From Hexactinellida sp. DTS-2022 (taxonomy: Eukaryota > Porifera > Hexactinellida): 64,000 bases of DNA. The position numbers and the translations under genes were made by a program. Of the stretch, positions 10,932 to 23,190 are shown one piece after another. The stretch lies in contig JAPNXP010000012.1 in the NCBI GenBank assembly GCA_028753945.1, positions 5,813,501-5,877,500 on the forward strand, in the 5' to 3' direction. Within the stretch, counting starts at the first letter, position 1, and every line of letters begins with the position of its first letter. Under the pieces are notes generated by a model. That model was not told the origin of the DNA and searched no databases. It worked only from the letters and a program-made list of their open reading frames with translations.

Positions 10932-12060
10932 TTACTTATTACAGCAGTCCCCTCTGCCTGGGCGTTCTGGTACCTCGCTGTTTGTAAGCACCACACTATT
11001 GTCGGGACTGGCGGCTGTTCCCTCTCTGTACGCTGTCCCCATTTGTGAAATCAGCTCCTCGAAAGCGGCCCTCACGTTCATAGCTGTCATGGCACTCGTC
11101 TTAAAACAGGAGATCTTCTTGCGTTTGTAATCCTCCAGACACTGTTCGTACGTCCGGGTGTCCATCCCCTCGTTCTCTGCCTTGTTAGCGACCACTATGT
11201 AGGCTGGGAATCTGTGGTCCGGATAGTAGTTGTGAACCTGATCCTCCCAGGCCGAGAGTCTACGGTAGGTCTCCTCTCTTGTTATGTCCCACGCGAAGAT
11301 TATCCCCTCCTTGTGTCTACGGTAAGAATAGTCAGCTGAGCGTATGCAGTATAACCTCGTTAGTAGGAACACGCATAATACGAATACTATAATGCCCTTC
11401 AAAGCATCTTCAATCAAATTGTATTGGTTAATACGAATTCCGGATAAGGCGAACGCATTTTGACGGTCCCCTGGTGTTCCTACTAACGAAGTTCTACTGT
11501 TTTTCAAAAGTACAGAATATAGAATTACTAAACATATGAATTATCTAATTTGTACGTGAATATAAAAGAATATGTGCGTGCAAACTTTACAAAACACTAA
11601 ATTGACGAAAATTGTACTTCCTACTTCACATTTCTTACCATTTATAATACTAAGAGGATGACCTGTCACACATTGGTTGAATGCGCTACATAACATAACA
11701 TTAGAACTTACTATTATACTCCCCCAATGGCTACCTGTAGAACATTAGAACAATATACTCCCCCAATGGCTCCCCTTACCTGTAGAAGTTGGAAGTGATG
11801 CTACTCGCGTTTGCCTCCATCCCGGCCGTATCGTGCAGACGGATGGTCATGCGCTGCTCCTTGTTGTCGCGGAGCGGGACACTGAATGGCACGTCCTCGA
11901 AGTCCCCCACGGTGTCGCAGGACACGTTCTGTATGTAGCAGTCGTACTTGAATCGCCGGATCAGCGAGGTCTTCCCCACCCCGCTCTCGCCCAGCAGAGC
12001 CACGTTAAGCACCGGGGCTCCCGGGAATAACCCCCCTCCCCCTGGCTCCAACTTTGCCAT
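10932..12060 (-). CDS. Divergent Ras/Rab-like GTPase B
   Basis: Exons 12060-11780 and 11316-10932, phase-2 intron after NFYR, 221 aa. P-loop GESGVGKT and G3 HDTAGME are canonical; G4 is NKAE instead of NKxD; G5-like KTSAMTA. Exon 2 begins RHKEGIIFAWDIT. The C-terminus GDCCNK carries a cysteine pair suited to prenylation. It lies about 0.7 kb upstream of GTPase A in the same orientation with the same intron position, so the two are tandem paralogues. Of the five copies this has the most normal G3 motif. The 463-bp intron holds a MITE (11347-11500). Confidence 0.88.
11347..11500. mobile_element. Pogo-like MITE, CAGTAGAACCTCGTTA family
   Basis: 154 bp in the GTPase B intron. Left end CAGTATAACCTCGTTAGTAG, right end the inverted TAACGAAGTTCTACTG. 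Other copies are at 18297, 21872, 22692 and 27072. Confidence 0.75.
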
Positions 12061-12507
12061 TAAGTACTAACAGCGATACTATGTAAGTTGTTAAAGTTCT
12101 TAATATTAAGCAGACAATAACTTGTTCACAATAGGTATCTACTGGCACATTAGCACTAGCCATATTGTGTAACTTGACTCCTAGCTGAATAACTGTTCTT
12201 CACTAACATAATTGCTAAATTCAGCCTACTTCTCAATTCGGTCTTATATTGCATTCGATTTACTATTAGAAATTATCAGAAATAATTAAATTAATTTGTA
12301 AATTGGTGTTGTATTGCTTGTTTGTTAGTTGTCCCCAGGCGAGCATTTAATCAATTAGTTACTACTTGCTATTACGAATCCCACAGTATTATACTATTGT
12401 ATTTACATTGTTTGTGACCTTGATAAATGCTGCTTTATTTGTGTTTAACCAACACATTGATTGCAAATGGGATCCTAGCTATAAACAGACTAACAATAAC
12501 ACTACAG
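12061..12507. other. Spacer between GTPase B and C9orf85-like gene
   Basis: AT-rich. It contains a degenerate relative of the 6929-7080 MITE near 12330-12390 ('gcgagcatttaatc', 'ttgctattacg'). No gene seen. Confidence 0.35.
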
Positions 12508-13425
12508 TTAATCTAATTCATTGTCTGTTGCTACTCCCTCTCTCTCTAACTTTCTACTTTCTTCTAAAGTTGGAATATTCTGCTCGAGTGATTCGTTATC
12601 TGACTCGCTACCACTATCAGATGTGTCTGCATTCCATTTACCTAGTTTGGTATCCTTGCTAGCCGCTGCACTCTTGGACTCCTTATTCATGTCTCGAATC
12701 AGGGCTCTCCTCTCCCTCTCCTTTAAGTACCTCATTTCATCCTTAAGGTAGTTCTGCTCCCGAATCTGCAAACACGGGTATTCAATCTTACTGCAATAAA
12801 CAAACTAACTAACCAACTAACTAGCTATCTAACTAGCTATCTAGCTAGCTATCTATCCAACTAGCTAGCTAGCTAACTAACTAACTAGCTAACTAACTAG
12901 CTATCTAGCTAATAACTAACAACAAATACAACAACAACAACAGCAACAAGCATTCATCCAGTAGACTCCGCTTAATTGCTATATTTAGTTACAAGGAGAA
13001 CACTCTATTATCTACTGAACATTTGTTAGTATGAATGCCCTGTTGCCTACTGCTTGCTGTGCCTACACAATAATAACCTTGTCATCGGCTGTATCTGGGA
13101 ATGCCCCTATGACGTCAGTACCCTGGCACTTAGCGCAGCACCCCTTATCCGTGGCGCACTGCTTGCATACAGCAAAGTAGGCTCTGTTAACCGTCTTCAT
13201 TCCACAGAGCAGACATTTCTTGGGTACCGTGAGCCCCTTGTACTTCCCGTACTTAATCTTCCATTCTATGACCCCCGTGCATCTCTTGCAGAGTCCGGAC
13301 ACCTCAGTGGCGCTGACAGACTTCTGCTGGGGGGTGAGGGCCTGTCGCTTGGTCAGACTGAAGGCCTGCGTGTTCTGGTACTTCTGTCCCTTCTTCTTAG
13401 GGCCCCCCTTCCATGTGCTAGCCAT
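12508..13425 (-). CDS. C9orf85: C9orf85-like (DUF2039) zinc-ribbon-type protein
   Basis: Exon 1 is 13425-13078 (116 aa) and exon 2 is probably 12765-12508 (85 aa), both phase 0, 201 aa. The N-terminus (KGQKYQNTQAF) and the cysteine core match human C9orf85: CKRC, VIEWKIKYGKYK, CLLC, CKQC and CAKC, four CxxC pairs that could bind two zinc ions. Exon 2 starts IREQNYLKDEMRYL and is charged, with acidic Ser-rich residues after a Lys/Arg/Glu helix. The exon 1 donor would be AAG|GTTATT, a weak match; without splicing the frame ends four codons later. So the core is sure and the exon join is less so. The function of the family is unknown to me. Confidence 0.8.
12790..12945. repeat. (CTAA/CTAG)n tetranucleotide tract in C9orf85 intron
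   Basis: Runs of ctaa, ctag and atct units, then aac-rich sequence. Comparable tracts lie in IQGAP intron 1 and DLC intron 3. Confidence 0.8.
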
Positions 13426-13530
13426 CTTGTTAATGCGGATTTAATCGGATACTACGTATAATGTAATACTTATGATACCTTACTTGTAATATCGCGTTAA
13501 TGGAAGTTAGCCATCCCACTAATAACTATA

Positions 13531-13704
13531 CAGTAGATGTCGGATATAAGCACACCGCTTATAAGAACATATCGGATATAAGAACACTATGTTGGAAAAC
13601 GGTTGCCATATACCCTATATAATTTATGTCGGTTATAAGAACATGCCGGTTATAATCACATAAAGTGCAGTTCCCAACGATGTGCTTATAACAGGCATCC
13701 ACTG
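13531..13704. mobile_element. Pogo-like MITE, CAGTAGATGCCGGATA family
   Basis: 174 bp, TA-flanked, CAGTAGATGTCGGATATAAG ... CTTATAACAGGCATCCACTG. Near-identical relatives are at 33595-33768 and 43718-43874, and a partial one near 38340-38460. Confidence 0.8.
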
Positions 13705-14236
13705 TATAACTGTACTATTATTACTATAGTACGTGCAGATACTATCTAATCAGTTAGTGATTATAGATGCAGTGCATTGAGAGACATCTTATGTTTTAAA
13801 TTTCCGTACTTTCCTAGACAGAATAAATGCACAGTTGTATTAGTAACATTACAGTCGAATCTCTAATTTTTCCTATATTTTCAAAAAACGGATAAAATAC
13901 GAGTAATTTGGAACTAGAATGCATTAACTGTTTATGGCATAGGCTAGCTGTTGTAATATTATGTTTCACAATATAGTCAGTAGCCACTATTTGCCTCGAT
14001 CCCTTAATCTACAATGCTACATATCAATTGCATGTCACCACACATTGTATGCTATGGATGATTATATATAAATAACTCAGTTATGAGGGAAATGCTGTAT
14101 TATAATGCATTTAGCTACATTTGTACTTTATTTGTTGTTGTTGTTGTTGTTGTTTTCTTATAAAGCATCATGTACAAATGGTGGGTAAACAAATTGCATT
14201 TATTGAGATATACTATTTATCAATTGTTATGTATAG
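13705..14236 (+). other. 5' region of the adhesion GPCR gene
   Basis: No clear first exon was found. A short reading frame at 14082 (MREMLYYNAFSYICTLF then poly-Val from GTT repeats) looks like a signal peptide but offers no phase-1 donor, so I do not use it. The true signal-peptide exon may be in this stretch or farther upstream. Confidence 0.35.
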
Positions 14237-17200
14237 AACGTGTTGTCTTCACTGTTGATAACGCATTAATAAACACCTTTCTGTCAACAACAACAAGATA
14301 CGAATACTCAGTTCAGATAGCAACGACTAACATTAACATTATATGCTACTCGGATACCGAGAGTGTAGATTGGAATGTAGCATTTAATAACGGGACTTTC
14401 TATTCCCAGGATGAGGCTACAATCTCTATGCACAGTTTCAGCTCTCGGAGAGAAGGCGTGTATCAGTGCAACTTCGGAAACGGAGTTAATATATCCATTA
14501 ACTTACAGGGCACAGGTTAGCTAATAGCACCATATAACTATATGAGTTATAATAGTATGCTATTTAGGCCACGGTGTAATTATAATACTCTTCCAATGGG
14601 GAGTATGATTTTTGGAAATATTAATTAGGAGCTAGAAAATTTGGAATCCTCTCCTATACCGTAACATTAATTGTGATTTAGGCGTATGAAATTGGATCAG
14701 ACAGGATTAGGAGCGTATCTACGAATGGCTGTATATTACACTGGTTTATATAGATTGCTATTTAGGTCACGGTGTGTACTACTCTTCCAATGGGGAGTAC
14801 GGGACCGTGTCAACAGACGAGACAACGGACTCCCGACTAGTTGTACAGACCGACAGAGTGTACAGGGTGTACTGCAGTGGGCACGCAGTGGCCTGGAGGG
14901 ACAGGAACCAGGACTCTGTTCCTCTCTGTCCTAGGACAGGGGTCTGTCAGGAGGGGCTCTCCTCCGGGGAGAGGGTCCTCGTGTTCCCCTACTCCGCGGC
15001 CCCCAGGGAGTACGTATGTAGAATCAACTTTGAGAGGGAAGACCATCTACACACTGTACAGTTCCTAAGGAACGATTCGAGTAGGTTCTTATATAATATT
15101 ATAAGCACTAGCCAGTCTTTCATACAGGATTTGTATGCAAGGGGGCAATCTTATTCTTATATATAACATTTCTTAAGGGGCATATATTAAAACTTCTTGT
15201 GTAAGTGGTTTTCTAGGAGGTATGAAATCCTGCTAACTCTCTATAGTTATTCCTACCAACATAAGCATACAGACCGAGCCGTACTTCCCGCTTATTAACG
15301 GTCTCATTACAGTCAGGTCGCTAGCAGTTACGCTATCATGTGCATACGTGGCGCATCCGCCCCCTGGGTTCGTTATGCTATTCAGCGACATGCCCGTGTC
15401 CCGAAGAGAGGCACTTATAATAGAGGCACGCGTGGACTACACAGGGCACCTAAAGGAGTACTACGTAACTTGCTTTGTTAACAACGGCATTACGAGACTG
15501 CACATGATAAGCGTTATATTCGACTTAGGTGAGTGTAGTTATATAACTAGCGGTATCTAGTTAGTTAATATTAGAGGGACAGTGTCACCTGCCTGTTAGA
15601 GGTGTTACAATATGATTAATCATTCACAAGATATAGTCAACTCCGCTTAATAGAGTCACCTCAGGACCAGGTTGCTTTAACCCGATTAAGCGGAGAATTC
15701 TATTAACCGAAAATATTTTAAGCCAAAATGTAATTCCGTCTTAAAAATCCTGCGAAGTTTTGACCCGATTAAGCTGTGAAATCTATTAACCGGAGTCGAC
15801 TGTATCATATAATGAGTGTCTGTATCTCTAGCTATAGCCAGCCCCCCCTCTAACATGGCGAGCTCAGAAGTGACCAGTTCCTCTATCTCCCTGACCTGGG
15901 GTCCGGCCTCTCGCCACCTAGAGAGAGACAGCCGCTACTCTCTCTCCTACAGCAGCCTAACTGCTAACAGCAGTGACGTAGTCTCTGGGGCTATTTATAG
16001 CTACAGACTGGGTGACCTCACTCCCTGTGAGACATACAGCATTAGCGTTATGGCCACAAACCCGGTGGGGAGAGGGCCCGCAGCCAGCGTAGCGGTGACT
16101 ACGCTACCGGCCGGTGAGTGCTGTAGTGAGCCGACCGTAATCCCTGTAGAGTAAGGCCGACCGTAATCCCTGTAGAGTAAGGCCGACCGTAATCCCTGTA
16201 GAGTAAGGCCGTACGTATACTTCCTATAGAGTATATTGTATTGCGGCCATTGATCTCATATACAGGTTATTATTGTAAACACTAACAACAAAAGTTACAG
16301 TAGAACGTACCTTAGTTAGAGGATTCAAATTTTCGCGCTCCTAAATTCAAATTTATCAAAATCATGCTCCAAAGGAGCGTCTCGCGCTCCTGGATAATTC
16401 CTTGGTTCGTACGCACTAATTGTTTAAACAGTTTATAAAGCAGTCGTAGTATTTGTATGCAGGATAAACTCTGTTAATACGTACCTATACCATTCCCGTG
16501 GTTATATTATACTCAAGTTATACTGCTAATTCTCTTGCTATAGTGATAACAGTGGCTCCGGCCAATATCAGCGCCCGACGCGTGGGGAGCAGATTCCTAT
16601 TTCTCAGCTGGCCCCCGGTCCCCCTGGCCCCCTGTCCCCTCTCTGCGGTTAGCTACACACTGGCCTACCGGAGCATCAGCCCCGAGACCGGCGGTACCCG
16701 GCGTGTTCTTATAGCGAGAGAGAGCAGACTTAAGGACGGACAGGTGTATGCTGTTATAGACGGGCTGGAGGAGTTCTATACGTACAGCATTAGTGTGTAT
16801 GCCAGCAACTCACGGGGGGACGGCCCGACTGTGTATACTCAGATACAGACTGAGCCACAAGGTATCCTAATAGCCGTATTATACAGTACAGTAGATTCCA
16901 TAGACATACAAATGCATGCAGATAACTACGGTTAATACTATGAAATACGAACAAATTTCGACGGTCCCCTGGTGTTCCTATTAACGAGAGTTGACTGTAT
17001 ATTAATTGGGAAAGGTTGTTACTTAATAATCTGGTACGCTCTACAAAGGTAATAAATTGGTGTCGTTAAACTCACCTTTCTATCCCTAAATTAAATAAAA
17101 AATAAAAAAATATTTTCTGTGCAAATATGTATTGAAAATTAACATTATCACATAGCATGAATCCCTATTGCCCGCAGTAGGGGGGTGTGCCCTCCCTCAG

Positions 17201-17942
17201 CTTGTCCAGTACCCACCCCTGTCCCTTGTCCCCTATCTCCCGCTCCCCCTGCCCCCCCAGCTGCTGCAGACACCACTGCACGCGACAGGTCCAACTGCAG
17301 ATGTAGAAGTAGTTAACCGGACTAATCCTGACCGCGTAGTTGAGCTGCTGACGCTTGTTCGGATCGTAGTCGTAGCCGGATAGGATCCCTATCGTCCGGA
17401 GCTCATTCCTATTGCCAACTGGGTTGCTATGCGGCCCGTACATGCCGGCCCCCGACCCGCCGTACGTGACGTCACACTCGTGCCAGAGAATCCCCTCGTC
17501 TTCGTCTATAACCTATGTACACAGCCAGGTTAATGTGTTGTTGTTGTTGTTGTTGTTAGTTAGTAGTTAGTTAGTTATTGTGTCGTTGTTGTTGTAGTTA
17601 GTTAGTTAGTTAGTTAATTAATTGTTGTTGTTGTTGTTGTTGTTGTTGTTAGTTAGTTAGTAGTTAGTTAATTGTGTTGTTTTGTTGTTGTTGTGTTGGT
17701 TTTGGTGTTGTTATAATTAGTTAGTTAGATAGTTAATTGTTTTGTTGTTGTTGTTGTGCTGTAGTTAGTTAGTTAGTTAGTTAATTGTTGTTGTTGCTGT
17801 TGTTGTTGTGCTGTAGTTAGTTAGTTAGTTAGTTAATTAATTGTTGTTGTTGCTGTTGTTGTTGTGCTGTAGTTAGTTAGTTAGTTAGTTAGTTAATTGT
17901 GTTGTTGTTGTTGTTGTTGTGCTGTAGTTAGTTAGTTAATTG

Positions 17943-17973
<31 letters not shown>

Positions 17974-20900
17974 CTTGTTCTTGTTCTTCGTTAATTGTGT
18001 TGCTGTTGATGTTGTTAATTGTGTTGTTGTCGTTGTTGTTAGTTAGTTAGTTAGTTAGCTAGTTAATTGTGTTGTTGTTGTTGTTGTTGTCTTACCTTGC
18101 AGGAAGTCATCCACTTGGTCTTCTCGGGCTTATCGTCGAAGTATGCAACTACGGCGAGTCTCGAGTTGACCCCGTGCTGTCTGTCGCTCGTTAGCGCTAT
18201 CGGCAGAAAGGCTGTGGACAGCGGGGCGATCTGTAGAACCGCGTAGTCGTAGTAGTCCGGGTTAATGTTCCTGTCTGCAGTAAGGTTATAATAGTACAGT
18301 AGAACCCGTTAGTACCAACACAGTAATATGAACACTATTCAGTCCCCTTCAAAGCCTTTCCAATACAAATGATATTGTTAATATGGATTCAGGATAAGGC
18401 AAACGTGTTAATACGGTCCCCTGGTGTCCTACTAACGAGGTTATACTGCACAATCCGTTACAGCAGTGCTTACCTGGGTTGGTCCAGTTGGAAGGCAGGA
18501 ATATGGAACTAACTGACACCCACTCGAGTCCGTGTGCCATCTCTACCCCCACCTCCAGCTGGCTGTACCCCGCCTTAAAGTGTCCCTCTGTGTGAATGCA
18601 GTGTGCAGCTGTCAACACGTGCGTAGGCGTAACAAGCATGCCCGTACATCCAACTGATAGCAGGACCTGTAGACAGTAAGTTGTTTGCAATTAGGAACTG
18701 TAAACAACAACAACAACAACAACGTACAGTAGCTAGCTCTGGTATCCTACTCTCCTCTGGAATCGATTCTCTGTCCACTTCGCTTCTATCATCCTCTCCA
18801 AATATCTCTCTGCGCTCAACTTGGTGACCGCTATGCCTCTCTGGAATCCACTCAGCTTCAGCATTCCTATTGACCACTCTGTCGCTAAGGAATGGGTTGT
18901 GTAGAGTAGTGGACAGGTGTGCCCCCTCCCCTATGACGTGTTCCTCGTAGCCGAAATATCTCCAGTCTCTCTCTCCTGCAGCAACAGCTGTCAGCAGCAG
19001 AACTATAGTACAACCGTAGAGCAGCATGATAACTAATGTCTGTATAGTTACAATATACACTATATATAGTGTATATTGCTGTGGTCTTATAGCGTTATAT
19101 CAGTAGGTATTGTAACCTGAGAGATGCTTGCTTATTCGAACTAAGTTGTTGTATTTGGAACTAACTCGTTATAACTGGAACTAACTCGTTATAACTGGAA
19201 CTAACTTATGATAATTAATCTGAGTCTATTCGTTAGTCCCCTCGAGCACGCCGCGGCATCTGTCCTTGCAGGGACGCACCAACCTCACCTGGTCCCCCCC
19301 AGCCCTCCGACACAGGAATGGGATCATCAGCCACTACTTGGTCCGCGTGGTGTCCCTCTACAGAGAGAGACCGGATGTAGAGGTGTCGGTTAACACCTCT
19401 CACACGTACCAGCTGATCAGAAGGGACCAGGAGGCTGTTAAGATAGAGATAGAAGTTAGAGCTGTCAACCAAGTCGGAGAGGGGGCTCCTGCTGTCCTAC
19501 ACATCACACTCAGTAAGTGTTGTGTTGTTGTTGTTGTTGTTGTTGTTGTTATTATTGTTGGTGTTATTTAGACCCGTACAGAGAGCTCCCAGATATCCTG
19601 AAACAGCTGGGATCGGAGATCAGCCCGGAAGACTCAAAGCTTCTCCTCAACATATCCCTAATAGCACTAGAGCCTGGTACTAATGACACGCGCATAACTC
19701 CCACACAGACCAGCATCCTAGTTGAGTCTCTGGCCATCTCCCTTAGGGGCATCAGCCAGTCGAAAGAGGCCGGGCAAATGGCAGGGGTGGACTCGTCCTA
19801 CTTTCAGGACGTTCTAACCGCGAGCTCGCTGCTCTGGGAAAGGGGGATCCTCAGGAACGAAGGCGGGTCAGTCTCTCCCTCCCGGAACTTCGCGGAATTC
19901 CTCGAGATAGTCAACGAGCTGTCTAGACTGTATACCGCATTCCAATCTGGTCTTAATGCAACTAGGGGCAGGAGGGAATCCACCCAGGGGCCACTCTACA
20001 ATCTAGATTCAAAGAACTTGCATTTAAGCGTGTTTCCTATTTCAGGCGAGAAGTTCAGGAGTGGGTTTATAGAGCTGCAAGTAGACTTGGAGTCGGGTCT
20101 TCTCTCCCAGGTTACTATTGACAACTATATGCCCCAATATGACGGGACTGCATCCCTAAGGGAAGGGCGGTTCTCCAGTGTGATACACAATCTTATTCTC
20201 TCCTCTGACTATGAGTTCGGACAGATACGGGCCTCTATTCTCTTCAACGAGACCGCAGGTAGCGACACAACTCCAGAGTGCGTGTTCTTCAGCCAGGAGC
20301 TGCAGAGATGGGACACGACAGGACTCACAACTAACCAACTCAAAACCGGTACCGAATGTGTTACCAACCACTTTACAAGTTTCGGCGTGCTGGTCCGTCC
20401 CTTCGCAGCAGAGCTCACCAGAGAGCAGAGCCTAGCGCTATCCGTCGTAACCTACATTCTCCTCAGCACATCCCTGTTGCTGCTGTCCCTATCCCTATTC
20501 CTGTACGTGGCCACTGGGAGGGTCACCCTGAGGGTAGAGGCAAACATTGTGTACTTTAACTACGCGATCGCGCTATTTCTAGCCACCGGCACGTTCCTAT
20601 TCGGGATACAGACTGCCACTAACAGCCACGTGGGCTGCTTTATAGTCGCGTCTCTTATGCACTACACTTGGCTATGTGTGTTCGCCTGGAGTTCGTGTAT
20701 AGCGTTCCTGCTGTTCCACAAAATCTGTTTCGTGATGAGCGAGAGACGCATATGGTACTACCTGGTGGCATTTGGGTGGATAATGCCTCTTGTTGTTGTT
20801 GTCATAACTGTTGGCATCGCCAACGCGTACTACACACGGACAGGCGAGGACCACTGCTGGCTGTCTCGGGAGAACGGTGTCATGTGGTCGTTCCTGGGTC

Positions 20901-22185
20901 CCGTTCTTGTCATCCTCGTTGTTAATGTAGTCTTACTCGTGATCAGCTGTTTGAGAATATTCAAGTCGATCGTGGATTTCGATAAGGACAAGTTACGAGC
21001 CCTGCGTGTGTCCCTCACCAGCGCTGCTATAATGATACCGGTGCTAAACACCCCGTGGCTGCTGCTGCTGTTAACACTGGACCGGAGCACGTACAGTATT
21101 ATCGTAGAGTGGATATTCGTGTTCCTTAATGCTTCTAATGGGATCCTATTCTTCTGTCTGTTCGTGCTAAGGAATAACGAGATTAAGAAGTCTCTGAGAA
21201 GTACCAAGTGCGTCAAATGGTTGTTAGGCAAACTCAGCATGGGAGAAGCGACTAGCACCTCGGCTAGGGTCTCCTCTAAGTATGTTTTGAAGAAACAGCG
21301 AACCACGGATTCCTATATGGAGCAGGGACTGAAACACTCTCGCATGGGCGACAGCATGGAGATTAGGGGGTCCGCCTCTCCCAGGTCTTCTATAGGTAAG
21401 CACTGAGTACTGTAGTCATTAGCACTGTAGTATTGTAGTACTGTAGTATTGTAGCACTGTAGTATTGTAGCACTGTAGTATTGTAGCACTGTAGTACGCC
21501 AGGAGATAACTTACCTAGGATTTTCTTGGCCGGAAATCCTAGATAGATTCTATGGCCAAAAAATCTTGTCAGAGACCTGGCACCAAATTAATTGCCAACC
21601 CGGCACCTAAATTGAATCACACTGCAAGCACTTTTGCACCTCAACCGATGCCTGGCTGGCTTCTATATAAACCCCTAACTGTAGCACTGTAGCTGTAGTA
21701 GGAACTGCGGTGCTATACTGCTATTACTCTGGTGCTTTTAGGTCCGGATTTCCCGACGCCGCTCCCGAGATCCCCGCTTAAGACCAAAGCCGGATTCGTG
21801 TCTCTCCCCACTCACGAGGATGCAGACGAGACCCTGCCTCCTTCTGAGGGTAAGTACTACTGTGTGATATACAGTAGAACCTCGTTAGTGGGAACACCAG
21901 GGGACCGTGAAAATGTGTTCGCCTTACCCGGAATTTGTATTAACCAATTTCATCTGTATTGCAAAGGCTTTGAAGGGGACTGAATAGTGTTCGTACTAAC
22001 GAGGTTCTGCTAATGTTGTGTGTGTTTACATCCGTGTTGTTATAGAGAAACCTGAAGCAGAGCCGATCTACAGCAAGGTAGACAAATCAAACAAACCACC
22101 TGAGCCCAGCTATTCCAACTTAGCGGACACACCAACCGAGACACAGGGGACAGAAAATGGGATAACTGATGAGAACACTGTTTAG
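14237..22185 (+). CDS. Adhesion GPCR with three Ig-like and three FN3 repeats (5' end unresolved)
   Basis: Exons 14237-14515, 14766-15080, 15247-15528, 15832-16113, 16544-16861, 19237-19512, 19572-21395, 21742-21849 and 22046-22185; all introns are phase 1, giving about 1273 aa plus a missing N-terminus. The first three exons are Ig-like (paired Cys, GVYQC, YVCRI, YYVTC) and the next three FN3 (SISLTWGP, YSISVMATNP, NLTWSPP). The long exon carries a GAIN-like region, a GPS-type site (ECVFF ... CVTNHFTSFGVL; HFT replaces the usual HLT) and seven membrane helices with class-B2 features such as CWLSRENGVMWSFLGPV. The cytoplasmic tail has two tyrosine motifs (IYSKV, YSNL). Symmetric phase-1 domain exons suggest build-up by exon shuffling. 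Ligand unknown. Intron 16862-19236 hosts a protease gene on the other strand. Confidence 0.9.
14556..14765. repeat. Duplicated exon edge flanking a MITE
   Basis: The stretch 14556-14605 repeats, imperfectly, the 3' splice site and first bases of the real exon at 14757-14806 (gctatttagg-cacggtgt ... cttccaatggggagta). Between the two copies lies a 'taggagcgtatt' MITE (about 14600-14742). Confidence 0.7.
15635..15804. mobile_element. Pogo-like MITE, CAGTCGACTCCGCTTAATAG family
   Basis: About 170 bp in a GPCR intron; left AGTCAACTCCGCTTAATAG, right end the inverted ACCGGAGTCGACTG. Other copies are at 32961-33145 and 59472-59543. Confidence 0.75.
16129..16210. repeat. 26-bp tandem repeat, three copies
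   Basis: Three near-perfect head-to-tail copies of a unit starting gccgaccgtaatccctgtag, directly after a GPCR exon donor. Confidence 0.9.
17165..19027 (-). CDS. PRSS23/PRSS35-like secreted serine protease, nested in a GPCR intron
   Basis: Exons 19027-18728, 18666-18474, 18274-18096 and 17512-17165, phases 0, 1, 0, 339 aa. Residues 1-20 are a signal peptide (MLLYGCTIVLLLTAVAAG). A propeptide-like region to about residue 100 is followed by an S1-type domain: GCTGMLVTPTHVLTAAHC with H122, PDYYDYAVL with D174, and CDVTYGGSGAGMYG with S244. The DYDYA-type Asp motif, the GSG rather than GDSGGP serine site, and the tail NYAVRISP...ICSW resemble the PRSS23/PRSS35 family rather than trypsin. All three catalytic residues are present, so activity is plausible. 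The whole gene lies inside intron 16862-19236 of the adhesion GPCR on the opposite strand. Introns carry a MITE and long (GTT)n/(GTTA)n tracts. Confidence 0.9.
17534..18088. repeat. (GTT)n and (GTTA)n compound microsatellite
   Basis: About 550 bp of GTT and GTTA runs with a repeated higher-order block (gtgctgtagttag ... ttaattgttg). It fills the last intron of the nested protease gene. Confidence 0.95.
18297..18449. mobile_element. Pogo-like MITE, CAGTAGAACCTCGTTA family
   Basis: CAGTAGAACCCGTTAGTACC ... inverted CTAACGAGGTTATACTG, TA on the left side. It sits in an intron of the nested protease gene. Confidence 0.75.
19141..19206. repeat. 20-bp tandem repeat upstream of a GPCR exon
   Basis: About three copies of ggaactaactcgttataact, ending 30 bp before the 3' splice site at 19236. 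Confidence 0.8.
21411..21496. repeat. 16-bp tandem repeat in a GPCR intron
   Basis: Several copies of gtagtattgtagcact shortly after the donor at 21396. Confidence 0.85.
21872..22010. mobile_element. Pogo-like MITE, CAGTAGAACCTCGTTA family
   Basis: 139 bp in the last GPCR intron; CAGTAGAACCTCGTTAGTGG and the inverted ACTAACGAGGTTCTG. Confidence 0.75.
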
Positions 22186-22365
22186 CTGAGATAGGAATCC
22201 CTTTGTTGTAACCTATTCCATAGCATATAAGCTCATGTATGTAGGGTATAATGTAATGCTAATTACTGTGTTTATGAGATGTAAATAATAATAGTTGTTA
22301 TATGCTGGTAATAAGCAGTTCGGCCGTGTCACTAAATTAGCTTTGCAGCGTAATTGCAATACCAC

Positions 22366-23151
22366 ATGTCCTATTCTGAGATCCTATTAGTAGGGGACCC
22401 GGGGGTGGGGAAAACTACCCTCTTACGGAAGCTAACTGGAATCGATATTGGCCTACCTGAGGATTATATTCAATTTCAAGAATATGTGGACAAGAAATAT
22501 AACATAGGAGTTCCTCCCAATCAGGAGACCGTCCATGTTAAATTCTACGATCCAAGTTTTGAACTACAATCCACCCCTACTTGCATCCTGAGGTACTTAA
22601 TGGAGTATACTTTGTGTTTGTTTGTTTGTTACGCGCATTGTAATAATGCATACGGATAAACCAGGATTCAAGCTGTTATAATATGTAGCTACAGTAGAAC
22701 CTCGTTACTAGGAACACGGTTAATACGAATAAACAGTTTCACAAAATCAGGTCCCTACAATGGCTATTCAATGGGTATTACCCCTGTTAATACGAACTCC
22801 GGATAAAGCAAACAAATTTTACTGTCCGTTGGTATTCGTATTAACGAAGTTCTACTGTACCTTATTTTCCCGAAACTAGTTGAGTGTGTTAATAATTAAT
22901 GACTTCTATTTATAGACAGAAGGATATAGTTATCCTGGTATGGTCTCTCACTGATAATGACTCCTTCAGGAATATAGGCATGTATATGAATTGTAGAATT
23001 GGCACAGGCCAGCTTGAAAATTCCGATATAGTATTCTGCGCTAACAAATGCGATGCGATGACAGACGATAAACTATTCGATAGGTGCAATTTGGATTACA
23101 ATGAGTATCCATTGGTTAAAACATCTCGGGACGGCACTGGTGAGCTACTGG

Positions 23152-23190
<39 letters not shown>

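Noticed and set aside
14082-14160. Signal-peptide-like first exon of the GPCR (MREMLYY...)
   Set aside because: It runs into poly-Val and a stop; no phase-1 donor joins it to the Ig exon at 14237.
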